Under the pieces are notes generated by a model that had not been told where the DNA came from, did not search any database, and saw only the letters and a program-made list of their open reading frames with translations. From assembly GCF_900109045.1 (NCBI RefSeq), contig NZ_FNYL01000005.1, positions 124,001-188,000 of the forward strand: 64,000 nucleotides of DNA, in the 5' to 3' direction. The position numbers and the translations under genes are program-made. The DNA is from Dyadobacter sp. SG02 (GTDB lineage Bacteria; Bacteroidota; Bacteroidia; Cytophagales; Spirosomataceae). Shown here in pieces: positions 19,989-28,776 of this stretch. Numbering within the stretch: the stretch's first letter is position 1; each line of letters opens with the position of its first letter.

Positions 19989-22187
19989 ATGTCCGTTCAT
20001 CTTTTAGGGATCAGGCATCACGGCCCCGGCTCGTCACGGCACGTATTGAATGCATTGGCGGAAATACAGCCGGATGTAATCCTGATCGAAGGTCCGCCCG
20101 AGGGCGAAACGATGTTGTCGTGGACGACGCACGCAGATATGCAGCCGCCGGTTGCATTGCTGGCGTACGTGCCAGACAATCCGCAACAAGCTGTATTTTA
20201 CCCATTTACCATTCACAGTCCGGAATGGAATGCTATTCGGTATGGATTAGAGAACCGGATTCCCGTCCGTTTCATCGATATGCCGCTTGCGCACGGCTTT
20301 GCCATGGAAGGGAAAGAAACCAGGCAGCCGGGCGAAGCATCGGCGTTCGCTGAGCAAGTCCGGAAAAACCCGATCTCCTACCTGGCCGAAATCGCGGGGT
20401 TTGACGATCCGGAAGAATGGTGGGAGCATCGTTTCGAGATCGCGCAGCAACCTTATGAAGTTTTCGAGGCGATTGCCGAAAGTATGAGCGCGTTGCGGCA
20501 AGCGTTACCACAAAGGAGCGACCATCGAGAAGACATTCGGGAGGCGTTTATGCGAAAATCTATTCGCGTTGCGCAAAAAGAGCGTTTTGAGCGCATCGCA
20601 GTCGTGTGCGGCGCGTGGCATGTACCGGCACTCATGCATTTACCCAACGCGAAGGAAGACGACGCGCTTTTAAAAAATCTTCCGAAAACCAAAGTGGAAA
20701 GCACCTGGATTCCCTGGACAAACGACCGGATGGCATTTGAAAGCGGTTACGGAGCGGGCGTGGAATCGCCGGGCTGGTATATGCACCACTGGCAGCACCC
20801 CGACGACCATGGTACGCTCTGGCTTTCGCATACCGCGCACGTCTTCCGCGAGAACCGCGTGGATATTTCTTCGGCGCACATCATCGAGGCCGTACGACTG
20901 GCGGGTGCATTGGCGGGGTTGCGGGAACTGCCGCGCCCGGGATTGAAAGAGCTAAATGAAGCTACAATCGCCGTCATGTGTATGGGCGAGCCCGTGCTCA
21001 TGAAAGTCATTTACCGCGAGCTGATCGTCGGAAAGGCATTCGGGCAAATTCCGGAAGGCACCCCACAGGTACCGCTCCAACGCGACCTCGATATGCTCGC
21101 CAGGCGGTTCAGGATGAAGATTATACCGGAAGAAAAAGCCTTAAAACTGGATTTGCGGGAGGAAAATGATTTGCAAAAAAGCATTTTACTGCACCGCCTG
21201 CAATTGCTCGGCATTGACTGGGGTACCATGGAAACCGTGAGTGGAAAAGGCACATTCAAAGAAGAATGGACGCTGAGATGGTACCCCGAACTGACGATCA
21301 AGCTCCTGGAAAAAGCCCCCTGGGGCAACACCATCGGGGAAGCCGCCACCAAATACCTCGAAAACAGCGCGAAGAAATGCACGCGGCTGGACGAGATCAC
21401 ACCGCTGGTACAAAATGCAATTCCCGCCGATCTGCCAATCGCGCTCGGCGTGGTGATGCGGAAAATGGACGAGCTGGCGGCCAGTACCTCCGATATTGCG
21501 ATGTTGATGGACGCATTCACGCCGCTTGCACAGGTCAGCCGGTACGGTAATGTGCGGAAAACGGACCGGGAGAGCATCGACCTCATCATGACCACCATTT
21601 TCTACCGGATCGTTGCGGGCTTGCCTGCGGGCTGCACCGGTATCGACGACGAACAGGCGGTGGCGACGACCGACAAGATCAGAGAGGTTAACCAGGCGAT
21701 CCGGATGCTCGAAAGGAAGGAACTAACAGAGAGTTGGACCGCGGCGCTCGAAACCATATTCCACTCCGACCGCACCGCACCCTTGATTCAGGGATATTGC
21801 TGCAAGGCATTGTACGACAGCCGATTGCTCGATATGGACGGTACATTCAGCGCATTTTCAAAAGCATTATCATTTAATAATGAGCCATCGGCCTCGGCCC
21901 ACTGGCTGGAAGGTTTCCTGAAAGACGCAGCCACGGTACTGATCCTGGACGACGTGATCTGGGCGGTGGTGAATAACTGGCTGCAATCGCTGGACGACGA
22001 GATGTTTTTGCAAGTGGTACCCCTGCTCCGGCGCACTTTCTCCAATTTCAGTAATGTAGAAAAAAGAAAAATCGCCGGACGGGCAAAACAGGGTAAGTCG
22101 GACGCATTAATCCCTCAAACAATTGATATAGACCACCAGAGAGCTTCACAGGTATTGCCGGTACTGGAACTGCTTATGGGTTTTTAA
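19989..22187 (+). CDS. DUF5682 protein with TIKI/TraB-like GX2H pair
   Basis: Function unknown. The start is the ATG at 19989 (MSVHLLGIRHHGPGS); the longer frame overlaps moxR. The 732-residue protein carries two GX2H motifs, GIRH at 7-10 and GAWH at 208-211, plus a conserved-looking glutamate in ILIEGPPE (E34). This spacing is reminiscent of the TIKI/TraB/ChaN superfamily of putative metal-dependent hydrolases. The rest (about 300-732) is helical with many charged residues. It sits between the MoxR ATPase and the VWA gene, 10 bases from each. An effector-like hydrolase role controlled by MoxR-VWA is a hypothesis. Confidence 0.78.
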   Translation: MSVHLLGIRHHGPGSSRHVLNALAEIQPDVILIEGPPEGETMLSWTTHADMQPPVALLAYVPDNPQQAVFYPFTIHSPEWNAIRYGLENRIPVRFIDMPLAHGFAMEGKETRQPGEASAFAEQVRKNPISYLAEIAGFDDPEEWWEHRFEIAQQPYEVFEAIAESMSALRQALPQRSDHREDIREAFMRKSIRVAQKERFERIAVVCGAWHVPALMHLPNAKEDDALLKNLPKTKVESTWIPWTNDRMAFESGYGAGVESPGWYMHHWQHPDDHGTLWLSHTAHVFRENRVDISSAHIIEAVRLAGALAGLRELPRPGLKELNEATIAVMCMGEPVLMKVIYRELIVGKAFGQIPEGTPQVPLQRDLDMLARRFRMKIIPEEKALKLDLREENDLQKSILLHRLQLLGIDWGTMETVSGKGTFKEEWTLRWYPELTIKLLEKAPWGNTIGEAATKYLENSAKKCTRLDEITPLVQNAIPADLPIALGVVMRKMDELAASTSDIAMLMDAFTPLAQVSRYGNVRKTDRESIDLIMTTIFYRIVAGLPAGCTGIDDEQAVATTDKIREVNQAIRMLERKELTESWTAALETIFHSDRTAPLIQGYCCKALYDSRLLDMDGTFSAFSKALSFNNEPSASAHWLEGFLKDAATVLILDDVIWAVVNNWLQSLDDEMFLQVVPLLRRTFSNFSNVEKRKIAGRAKQGKSDALIPQTIDIDHQRASQVLPVLELLMGF

Positions 22188-22197
22188 TACAAATGCA

Positions 22198-23328
22198 ATG
22201 GATGATAATACGGTAAAAAGATGGCGGCTCGTGCTGGGTAAGGAAACGCAGGACGAACTTGAATACACGCTCACCAAAGAGGAGGCCGGGATAGACCGTA
22301 CCCTGGAAGCACTTTACAACTCAGAGAAAAAAGGTGGGCTCGGTGCCTCCTCTCCCAATGTATCGCGCTGGCTTGGCGACATCCGGGAGTATTTCCCGAC
22401 GTCGATTGTGAAGGTTATGCAACAGGATGCATTGAAGCGACTGAAACTGACTTCCATGCTCACCGAGCCCGAAATGCTCGAAACCATTGTACCGGATATC
22501 CAGCTCGTCGCCAATCTGATGACGCTGGGCAAACTTATTCCTGAAAAAACAAAGGCTACGGCCCGTGAAGTGATCCGCAAGGTGGTGGACCAATTGATAC
22601 AAAAACTGGCTGGTCCGACACAACAGGCCATTACGGGCAGCCTCAACCGCGCGGCGCGCAACAGACGCCCGCGTCACAACGAGATCAACTGGCACGAAAC
22701 GATCCGCAAGAATCTGAAACATTACCAGCCGGATTACCAGACGATTATTCCCGAAGTAAGGATCGGCTACGGAAGAAAACGAAAAGCATTAAAAGACGTC
22801 GTGTTATGTATCGACCAAAGTGGATCAATGGGAACGTCGGTGATTTACTCCGGCATTTTCGGATCGGTCATGACCTCTATGCCCGCGGTTACGACCAAAA
22901 TGGTTGTGTTCGATACGTCCGTAGCCGACCTCACGGAAGAGCTCAAAGATCCGGTCGACCTGCTTTTCGGTGTGCAGCTGGGGGGCGGTACCGATATTCA
23001 CAAGGCGCTTAGCTATTGCCAGCAGCTCGTCACCCGCCCGCTCGACACGGTACTGGTACTCATCAGCGACTTATATGAAGGCGGTAATGAAATCGAAATG
23101 CGCAAAAAAGTAGCGCAACTGGTCGATACAGGCGTTCAGGTAATCACCTTACTGGCGCTTAACGACGAGGGTGCTCCCTTTTACGATCACAAAAATGCCG
23201 AGTTCTTTGCCAGCCTTGGAATTCCCGTTTTCGCCTGCACACCCGATCAATTCCCCGACCTGATGGCAACGGCATTAAACAAACAGGACATCGCGACCTG
23301 GGCGGCTGCTAACGATATCAAAATATGA
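22198..23328 (+). CDS. VWA-domain protein, partner of MoxR
   Basis: Predicted metal-ion-dependent adhesion-type protein that recruits targets for the MoxR ATPase. The 376-residue protein has a helical N-terminal half (about 1-195) and a C-terminal VWA domain with an intact MIDAS: DQSGS at 206-210, GGGTD near 263-267 and an aspartate in ISDLYEG. There is no signal peptide or membrane helix, so it should act in the cytoplasm. It is the last gene of the operon and converges with rluF across a 54-base gap. Confidence 0.9.
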   Translation: MDDNTVKRWRLVLGKETQDELEYTLTKEEAGIDRTLEALYNSEKKGGLGASSPNVSRWLGDIREYFPTSIVKVMQQDALKRLKLTSMLTEPEMLETIVPDIQLVANLMTLGKLIPEKTKATAREVIRKVVDQLIQKLAGPTQQAITGSLNRAARNRRPRHNEINWHETIRKNLKHYQPDYQTIIPEVRIGYGRKRKALKDVVLCIDQSGSMGTSVIYSGIFGSVMTSMPAVTTKMVVFDTSVADLTEELKDPVDLLFGVQLGGGTDIHKALSYCQQLVTRPLDTVLVLISDLYEGGNEIEMRKKVAQLVDTGVQVITLLALNDEGAPFYDHKNAEFFASLGIPVFACTPDQFPDLMATALNKQDIATWAAANDIKI

Positions 23329-23332
23329 ATTG

Positions 23333-23383
23333 GGAGGGAAGGGAGAATGGCGTGTACAGACAGTAACCGTTTCCCTTTCCTCC
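23333..23383. terminator. Imperfect hairpin between convergent VWA and rluF genes
   Basis: A purine run GGAGGGAAGGGAGA (23333-23346) can pair with the pyrimidine run TTTCCCTTTCCTCC (23370-23383) with two mismatches. It covers the gap between two convergent stop codons; no strong T tract is present. Confidence 0.4.
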
Positions 23384-24129
23384 TATTCATCAAATTCATC
23401 CAAATAAGATCCCTCCTCAGTCTTGGTCGATTGCGCCACCGCCTCATTGATGTCCCGCATTTCGGCGGCAGTGAGGTTTCTCCACTTTCCGACCGGCAAG
23501 TCATCCAATGCTACATTCATAATCCGGACGCGTTTCAGCTTCGTCACATTGTAGCCCAGATACTCGCACATCCGGCGGATCTGGCGGTTGAGACCTTGTG
23601 TGAGAATGATCGTGAACACAAAAGGGCCATCTTTCCGTACAAAGCATTTTTTTGTAATAATCCCTAATATGGGCACGCCCGATGCCATTTTCTGGATAAA
23701 ATCTGGGGTAATGGGTTTGTTTACCGTTACCACATATTCCTTTTCGTGATTATTCCCCGCCCGCAGGATCTTGTTCACGATATCCCCGTCACTCGTGAGG
23801 AATATCAACCCTTCCGAAGGCTTGTCGAGTCGGCCGATGGGGAAAATGCGTTCCTTATGGCGAATGTAATCGATGATATTGCCCTTGATATGCCGCTCGG
23901 TGGTGCAGGTAATGCCTACCGGCTTGTTGAATGCGATGTAAACGCCTGCCTTTTTTACTTTAAGCGGCTTGCCATCCACGCGTACGTCGTCGCCGTCGGT
24001 TGCTTTGTCTCCCAAAACTGCCTTCCGGCCATTGAGGGTCACGCGGCCTTGCTCCACGAGCTTGTCGGCCTCGCGCCGCGAACAAAACCCGGTTTCACTG
24101 ATAAACTTATTGATCCTGACTGGCTCCAA
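23383..24129 (-). CDS. rluF: 23S rRNA pseudouridine synthase RluF-like
   Basis: Predicted to isomerise uridine to pseudouridine in 23S rRNA (position 2604 in E. coli numbering). The 248-residue protein has an N-terminal S4 RNA-binding domain ([20 protein letters not shown]). The RsuA/RluB/E/F catalytic core follows, with the active-site motif [14 protein letters not shown] around residues 98-111 and the [16 protein letters not shown] segment typical of this subfamily. The C-terminus is acidic. It is divergent from the esterase gene. RluF rather than RluB/RluE is favoured by overall sequence character. Confidence 0.88.
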   Translation of the reverse strand: MEPVRINKFISETGFCSRREADKLVEQGRVTLNGRKAVLGDKATDGDDVRVDGKPLKVKKAGVYIAFNKPVGITCTTERHIKGNIIDYIRHKERIFPIGRLDKPSEGLIFLTSDGDIVNKILRAGNNHEKEYVVTVNKPITPDFIQKMASGVPILGIITKKCFVRKDGPFVFTIILTQGLNRQIRRMCEYLGYNVTKLKRVRIMNVALDDLPVGKWRNLTAAEMRDINEAVAQSTKTEEGSYLDEFDE

Positions 24130-24290
24130 TGCTTTCTATGCTTTTTCCAATGCTTATTTGGCTTACTAAGCGGCAAATTACTTCAAATCGCAAAAAAATC
24201 GTGGTTACATATAAAGATTCGCGTGTTTTTGCCCTTTACCTCTTCAATGCTCATTATATCCGAACACAAAATAGAACAAATTGCCGGTCT

Positions 24291-25589
24291 ATGAAAAATC
24301 GCCTTTTACTAAGTCAAATCTTCTTCTGGATAACCATTCTTGCCCTGCATGCGCAGCCCGCGCGCAGGCCCGTGGAGGTGATCGTCACCGCCGACCGCGA
24401 CGACTGGACCTACAAACCCGGGGATAAAGTACAATTCATCATCAGTGTGTTGCGCAATGGCAACCCGGTCAAAAACGCACAGGTTCGCTATGAAATCGGT
24501 TTGGAAAAACTCGAACCGACGATTAAGGAAACCAAAACCGCCGCCGATGGAACATTGAAAATAGACGGTGGCACGCTCAAAACGCCGGGTTTCCTCCGGT
24601 GCATTGCCTGGGCGACTGTCGACGGCGTGGAGTTCCGCGGCCTTGCTACCGCCGGTTTCGAGCCTTTGAAAATACAGCCGACCGTGGCAAACCCCGAAGA
24701 TTTTGACACATTCTGGGCCAATGCAAAGAAAGAACTGGCCTCGGTACCGATGGATGCTAAAATGACTTTGCTACCCGACCGCTGCACCGAAAAGACGAAT
24801 GTTTACCACCTGAGTTTGCAAAATAACCGTCCGGGCGTGCGCGTGTACGGCATTTTAAGTGTACCTAAAAAAGAAGGAAAATATCCCGCACTCCTGCGCG
24901 TGCCCGGTGCGGGCGTACGTGCCTATTATGGCGATGTGGTGACTGCCGACAAGGACATTATCACCCTTGAAATCGGTATCCACGGCATTCCGGTCATTAT
25001 GGACCCGTCCGTTTACCTTGATATGGGCCAGGGCGTACTGAATGGCTATCCCGCTTATAATCTGGATGATAAAGATAAATTCTACTACAAACGCGTATAT
25101 CTCGGTTGCGTACGCGCGAACGACTTCCTGACAAGCCTGCCTCAATACGACGGCACCAATCTGGCCGTCACCGGCGGAAGCCAGGGCGGCGCATTGTCGA
25201 TCATTACCGCAGGTCTCGACCCGCGCGTGAAATGGCTCGGCGCATTCTATCCCGCATTGAGCGACGTAACAGGCTACCTGCACGGCCGCGCAGGCGGATG
25301 GCCGCATTATTTTGATAAAAACGGCGTCAAAACCAATAATACCAAGGAAAAACTGAATACCGTTTCCTATTACGATGTGGTCAACTTCGCGCGGCGTGTG
25401 AAGGCTCCGGGGCTTTATATGTGGGGTTTCAACGACGAAACCTGTCCTCCAACTTCCATGTACGCAGCCTATAATGTGACCACAGCGCCGAAAGAGCTGA
25501 AATTGTACCTCGACACCGGCCACTGGACCTATTCCGACGAGCGCGACTTGATGAACAACTGGCTCGTCGACAAACTGAAAGGCAAGTAA
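24291..25589 (+). CDS. Exported AXE1-type acetyl xylan esterase-like hydrolase
   Basis: Predicted to remove acyl groups from carbohydrate in the periplasm. The start is the ATG at 24291, which begins a clear Sec signal (KNRLLLSQIFFWITILALHAQ); the longer frame has no coherent N-terminus. The 432-residue protein has an N-terminal beta-sandwich (about 25-125) and an alpha/beta hydrolase domain with GGSQGG (S297), NDETCPP (D382) and DTGHW (H411), the AXE1/cephalosporin deacetylase pattern. It is followed 26 bases later by an exported oxidoreductase gene, probably in one operon. Confidence 0.87.
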   Translation: MKNRLLLSQIFFWITILALHAQPARRPVEVIVTADRDDWTYKPGDKVQFIISVLRNGNPVKNAQVRYEIGLEKLEPTIKETKTAADGTLKIDGGTLKTPGFLRCIAWATVDGVEFRGLATAGFEPLKIQPTVANPEDFDTFWANAKKELASVPMDAKMTLLPDRCTEKTNVYHLSLQNNRPGVRVYGILSVPKKEGKYPALLRVPGAGVRAYYGDVVTADKDIITLEIGIHGIPVIMDPSVYLDMGQGVLNGYPAYNLDDKDKFYYKRVYLGCVRANDFLTSLPQYDGTNLAVTGGSQGGALSIITAGLDPRVKWLGAFYPALSDVTGYLHGRAGGWPHYFDKNGVKTNNTKEKLNTVSYYDVVNFARRVKAPGLYMWGFNDETCPPTSMYAAYNVTTAPKELKLYLDTGHWTYSDERDLMNNWLVDKLKGK

Positions 25590-25615
25590 TCTCACCAAAA
25601 CCGGAACATACATTT

Positions 25616-26920
25616 ATGGATCGCAGAACATTTATTGAAAAGTCGGCGCTTGCGGGTGCGGCATTCTCCTCGCTTCCGCTGCTGACGGCGTTGAAACGGG
25701 CGGCGCCGTACCGCACCGCCCTCATTGGCGCGGGCTGGTGGGGTACGAATATCCTTCGGTGCGCTATTCAGGCAGGAGAATCGAAGCTGGTCGCACTATG
25801 CGACGTGGACCAGAACCAGCTGAAAATCTGCTCCGAAGTTTTCTCCAAACTGACCCCGGACAAGCCGAAACTTTACAAGGATTACCGCGAGATGCTGGCT
25901 AAGGAAAAGCCGGAAATCGTGATCGTGGCCACGCCCGACCACTGGCATGCATTATGTTGCATTGCGGCGATCGAGTCCGGTGCACACGTTTATGTTGAAA
26001 AACCCATTTCGCATACCATTAAAGAAGGCCGCGCGATGGTGAATGCCACGCGCAAGCACGGACGTATCGTACAGGTAGGTACGCACAGGCGCGTGTCCCC
26101 GCACAACGTATCGGGTATGGAGTTCCTGAAATCGGGGAAGGCGGGAAAAATCGGTATGGCGCGGGCATTTGTGCATTATGGCGGCGGTCCCGGCCAGAAA
26201 ACGCCGGATGCGGAACCGCCGCAGGGCCTCGACTGGGATTTCTACTGCGGCCCGGCACCGTTGGTGCCTTACAATAAGACCATCCATCCGAAAGGCTTCC
26301 GGAACTACCTCAATTTCGCCAACGGCACTTTGGGCGACTGGGGCATTCACTGGCTCGACCAGGTGTTATGGTGGTCGGAGCAGAAATACCCGAAGAAAAT
26401 TTACTCCACCGGCGGCCGCGCGATCCGCCAGGACAATACCGACGCACCGGATCACCAGGTGGCAGTCTACGATTTCGACGGTTTTACACTGGAATGGGAG
26501 CACCGCAATTTCGCAGCTAACAATGCCGAAAAAACGCATCCCAACCAGGCGGTAGGCGTCTATTTCTACGGCACCGAAGGCACATTCCACATGGGCTGGC
26601 TCGACGGCTGGACATTCTACCCGACCAACCCAAACAAGCCGGTGGTTCATCAGGACGCGCAGCTCAACAAGCCCGACGACCAAAACATCCAGCAGCTCTG
26701 GGCCAATTTCCTGGAATCCATTAAAAGCAACAAACCGCCGATCTGCGAAATAGAAGTGGGACAGCGTTCCACGAATGTGGCGCTGTTGGGGATGCTTTCC
26801 TACAAACTGGGAAGGAGCATTGTGTGGGATGGCGAGAAAGAAATCATTCCCGGAGACGAAGAGGCTAACAAGTTACTGAGCCGGAACTACCGCGGGGAGT
26901 GGAAATATCCGCAGGCGTAA
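25616..26920 (+). CDS. Gfo/Idh/MocA-family oxidoreductase, Tat-exported
   Basis: NAD(P)-dependent sugar oxidoreductase or dehydratase-like enzyme predicted to be exported folded with its cofactor. The 434-residue protein opens with a Tat signal (MDRRTFIEKSALAGAAF). The Rossmann motif is ALIGAGWWGTN at about 35-45, with the nucleotide strand end VALCDVD and the catalytic EKP motif at 128-130. The C-terminal domain contains GDWGIHWLDQVLWW, typical of the large Bacteroidota group active on glycosides. It follows the esterase gene closely. A 10-bp repeat array begins 10 bases after its stop. Confidence 0.88.
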   Translation: MDRRTFIEKSALAGAAFSSLPLLTALKRAAPYRTALIGAGWWGTNILRCAIQAGESKLVALCDVDQNQLKICSEVFSKLTPDKPKLYKDYREMLAKEKPEIVIVATPDHWHALCCIAAIESGAHVYVEKPISHTIKEGRAMVNATRKHGRIVQVGTHRRVSPHNVSGMEFLKSGKAGKIGMARAFVHYGGGPGQKTPDAEPPQGLDWDFYCGPAPLVPYNKTIHPKGFRNYLNFANGTLGDWGIHWLDQVLWWSEQKYPKKIYSTGGRAIRQDNTDAPDHQVAVYDFDGFTLEWEHRNFAANNAEKTHPNQAVGVYFYGTEGTFHMGWLDGWTFYPTNPNKPVVHQDAQLNKPDDQNIQQLWANFLESIKSNKPPICEIEVGQRSTNVALLGMLSYKLGRSIVWDGEKEIIPGDEEANKLLSRNYRGEWKYPQA

Positions 26921-26929
26921 AGCGGGTCG

Positions 26930-27067
26930 GATATTGTCAGGTGTAGTCAGGGTTGGTCAGGTGTGGTCAGGTATTGTCAAATGTTGTCAGGCATTGTAAG
27001 ATCGTTATTTCAAAACATTACAATGACTACACAAACTATCAATGACAACACCTGACCACCTGACAAC
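26930..27067. repeat. Second array of 10-bp GTCAG repeats between convergent genes
   Basis: From 26931 to 27000, seven consecutive 10-base units end in GTCAG or a close variant (GTGTAGTCAG, GGTTGGTCAG, GTGTGGTCAG, GTATTGTCAA and so on). After an AT-rich centre, inverted units with TGAC cores follow (27024-27067). The array spans the whole gap between the oxidoreductase stop and the convergent small gene. It is the same sequence family as the array at 8831-9136. Confidence 0.85.
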
Positions 27068-27423
27068 TAATCGATCTTAACAACTTCCGCAGGGATGTTA
27101 TACTGATCCACTGCCTCGCGTGCGAACCGTACGTGCCCGCGGGGGGCCATCAGGTACAATTTGGCGCCCTTCATGCCCGCCAGCTCGCTTAGCAGCTTCC
27201 ATTTGGAGATGTGGCCGCGCATCTGGTCGGTTTTAATGCAAACCTCCAGATAATGCCGGTTAAACATATTTACCCCGGTCACATCGGGTGTAAAACGGGT
27301 GTTGTCAGCCGCCCTTTCGTAAGATTTAGGCGTTTCGTACCCTTCCATATTGGCCTGGATTTCCTTGAACCCGTGCGACTGTGCCCACTTTACTACAAGC
27401 GGGATGAATGCTTCCTTTTCCAT
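27067..27423 (-). CDS. Small hypothetical protein, possible nuclease-like fold
   Basis: I do not recognise a named family. The 118-residue protein starts with a helix (MEKEAFIPLVVKWAQSHGF), then has RFTPDVTGVNMF and RHYLEVCIKTD, followed by a helix (SKWKLLSELAGM) and a strand KLYLMAPRGH. This order of helix, PD strand, acidic/lysine strand and helix recalls PD-(D/E)XK nuclease-fold proteins (P46-D47, E60, K64), but the E-to-K spacing is not canonical, so activity is doubtful. It converges with the oxidoreductase gene across the repeat array. There is no signal peptide. Confidence 0.65.
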   Translation of the reverse strand: MEKEAFIPLVVKWAQSHGFKEIQANMEGYETPKSYERAADNTRFTPDVTGVNMFNRHYLEVCIKTDQMRGHISKWKLLSELAGMKGAKLYLMAPRGHVRFAREAVDQYNIPAEVVKID

Positions 27424-27580
27424 AATATCATGAATAATTTTCTGCTCTTACCGGCAGTTCCTACAATACAAATCTTGACCGAGCAGAGGGGATACGATAG
27501 GAGCGATATTCCCGGTGGTGCAGAATCTTTGTTAAAGATAGCCCATTTTCCGCAAAACCCCAAATCAGCGACCGACGAGG

Positions 27581-27907
27581 TCAGTCTTCCTGTTCGTCCT
27601 TAAAATTGTTATAGGCCGAGAGCAATTCGCGGTGTGCTTTGCCATTCTTCTGAATCTGTGCCAGTTCCACGCCTCTCTGATAAATTTCCTCAGCCTTTTC
27701 TATTTTTTCCATCGCAGCAAAAAATGCGCCAGCGTGGTAATAAGTCGGCAGGTAATCGGGATGTTTTTCGAGCAGGAGGTCGAAAAAGCGCCCGGCCTCT
27801 GTCGGCTCCGATTTGGAATACTCGATGGCGAGCGCATAGGCATTGAACGGATCGGCCGGGTCCTCTTCGTAAAAAGCGAGTAAATTGGCGAGTAGGGAGT
27901 TATTCAT
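27581..27907 (-). CDS. Tetratricopeptide repeat protein
   Basis: Short 108-residue protein made mostly of TPR-like helix pairs: DPFNAYALAIEYSKSEPTEAGRFF, YLPTYYHAGAFFAAMEKIEKAEEIY and an AHRELLSAYNNF end. Such proteins mediate protein-protein contacts; the partner is unknown. There is no signal peptide. The gene is divergent from etfB, sharing a 94-base intergenic region, and ends in an acidic tail. Confidence 0.75.
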   Translation of the reverse strand: MNNSLLANLLAFYEEDPADPFNAYALAIEYSKSEPTEAGRFFDLLLEKHPDYLPTYYHAGAFFAAMEKIEKAEEIYQRGVELAQIQKNGKAHRELLSAYNNFKDEQED

Positions 27908-27921
27908 CGATATTATTATGC

Positions 27922-27951
27922 TTGCATACTGTTTACTTTTCCGTTAATTTG
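27922..27951 (+). promoter_or_regulatory. Candidate promoter of etfBA
   Basis: TTG at 27922-27924 is 20 bases upstream of TAATTTG (27945-27951), which differs from TAnnTTTG by one missing base. It lies about 50 bases before the etfB ATG in the divergent region. Confidence 0.35.
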
Positions 27952-28001
27952 CCCGGACAAAGTTATTCTCATCAAACGTAAAGAAAAGTAACCATACCAT
28001 T

Positions 28002-28739
28002 ATGAAAATACTCGTTTGTATAACTAATGTCCCCGATACAACCGCCAAGATAAGCTTCACCGACAACGACACCAAGCTGAACAAAAACGGTGTCCAGTTC
28101 ATCATCGGCCCTTACGACGACTACGCGCTCGCCCGTGGCGTGGAGATCAAAGAGCAAAACGGCGGCAGCCTCACCGTCCTGCACGTAGGCGAAGCCGACG
28201 CCGAGCCACAGATCCGCAAAGCGCTCGCGATCGGTGCCGACGACGCCATCCGCGTGAATGCCGATCCCCAGGATTCCTATTTCGTGGCAGCGCAAATTGC
28301 GCACATTGCCAGCCAAAACAGCTACGACCTCATCCTGATGGGCCGCGAGTCCATCGACTACAACAGCGGCGTGGTGCACGGGCTGGTGGGTGAAATGCTC
28401 GGCATCCCCTCCTACTCACCAGTAATGAAGCTCGATCTGGAAGGAAACAATGCGACGATCACCCGCGAGATCGATGGCGGCAAGGAAGTGCTCAAAGCGC
28501 ATTTACCATTGGTTTTAGGCTGCCAGGAACCGATCGCGGAATGGAAAATACCCAATATGCGCGGCATTATGACGGCGCGTACCAAGCCGTTGAATGTAGT
28601 AGAGCCGGTTTCTGTCGACGATATGACCGTTCCGCAGACCTACAAACTGCCCGCTCCGAAAGGCGCCTGCAAGATGATTCCCGCCAGCGAAGCGGAAACG
28701 CTCATCAAACTATTGCAGACCGAGGCAAAGGTCCTTTAA
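28002..28739 (+). CDS. etfB: Electron transfer flavoprotein subunit beta
   Basis: Forms the ETF heterodimer that passes electrons from acyl-CoA dehydrogenases to the quinone pool. The 245-residue protein has the family start MKILVCITNVPDT, the AMP/FAD-binding-like ADDAIRVNADPQDSY region, ILMGRESIDYNSG and the C-terminal PNMRGIMTARTKP segment (ETF beta signature region). It is followed 37 bases later by etfA, the usual order. No bifurcating-type extension was noticed. Confidence 0.95.
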   Translation: MKILVCITNVPDTTAKISFTDNDTKLNKNGVQFIIGPYDDYALARGVEIKEQNGGSLTVLHVGEADAEPQIRKALAIGADDAIRVNADPQDSYFVAAQIAHIASQNSYDLILMGRESIDYNSGVVHGLVGEMLGIPSYSPVMKLDLEGNNATITREIDGGKEVLKAHLPLVLGCQEPIAEWKIPNMRGIMTARTKPLNVVEPVSVDDMTVPQTYKLPAPKGACKMIPASEAETLIKLLQTEAKVL

Positions 28740-28776
28740 CACGCGGCTTATTTTTCTCATTTAAACGAAAACGATC

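Noticed and set aside
24855..25613. 252-codon minus-strand frame
   Set aside because: Antisense to the AXE1-type esterase; composition is that of a shadow frame.
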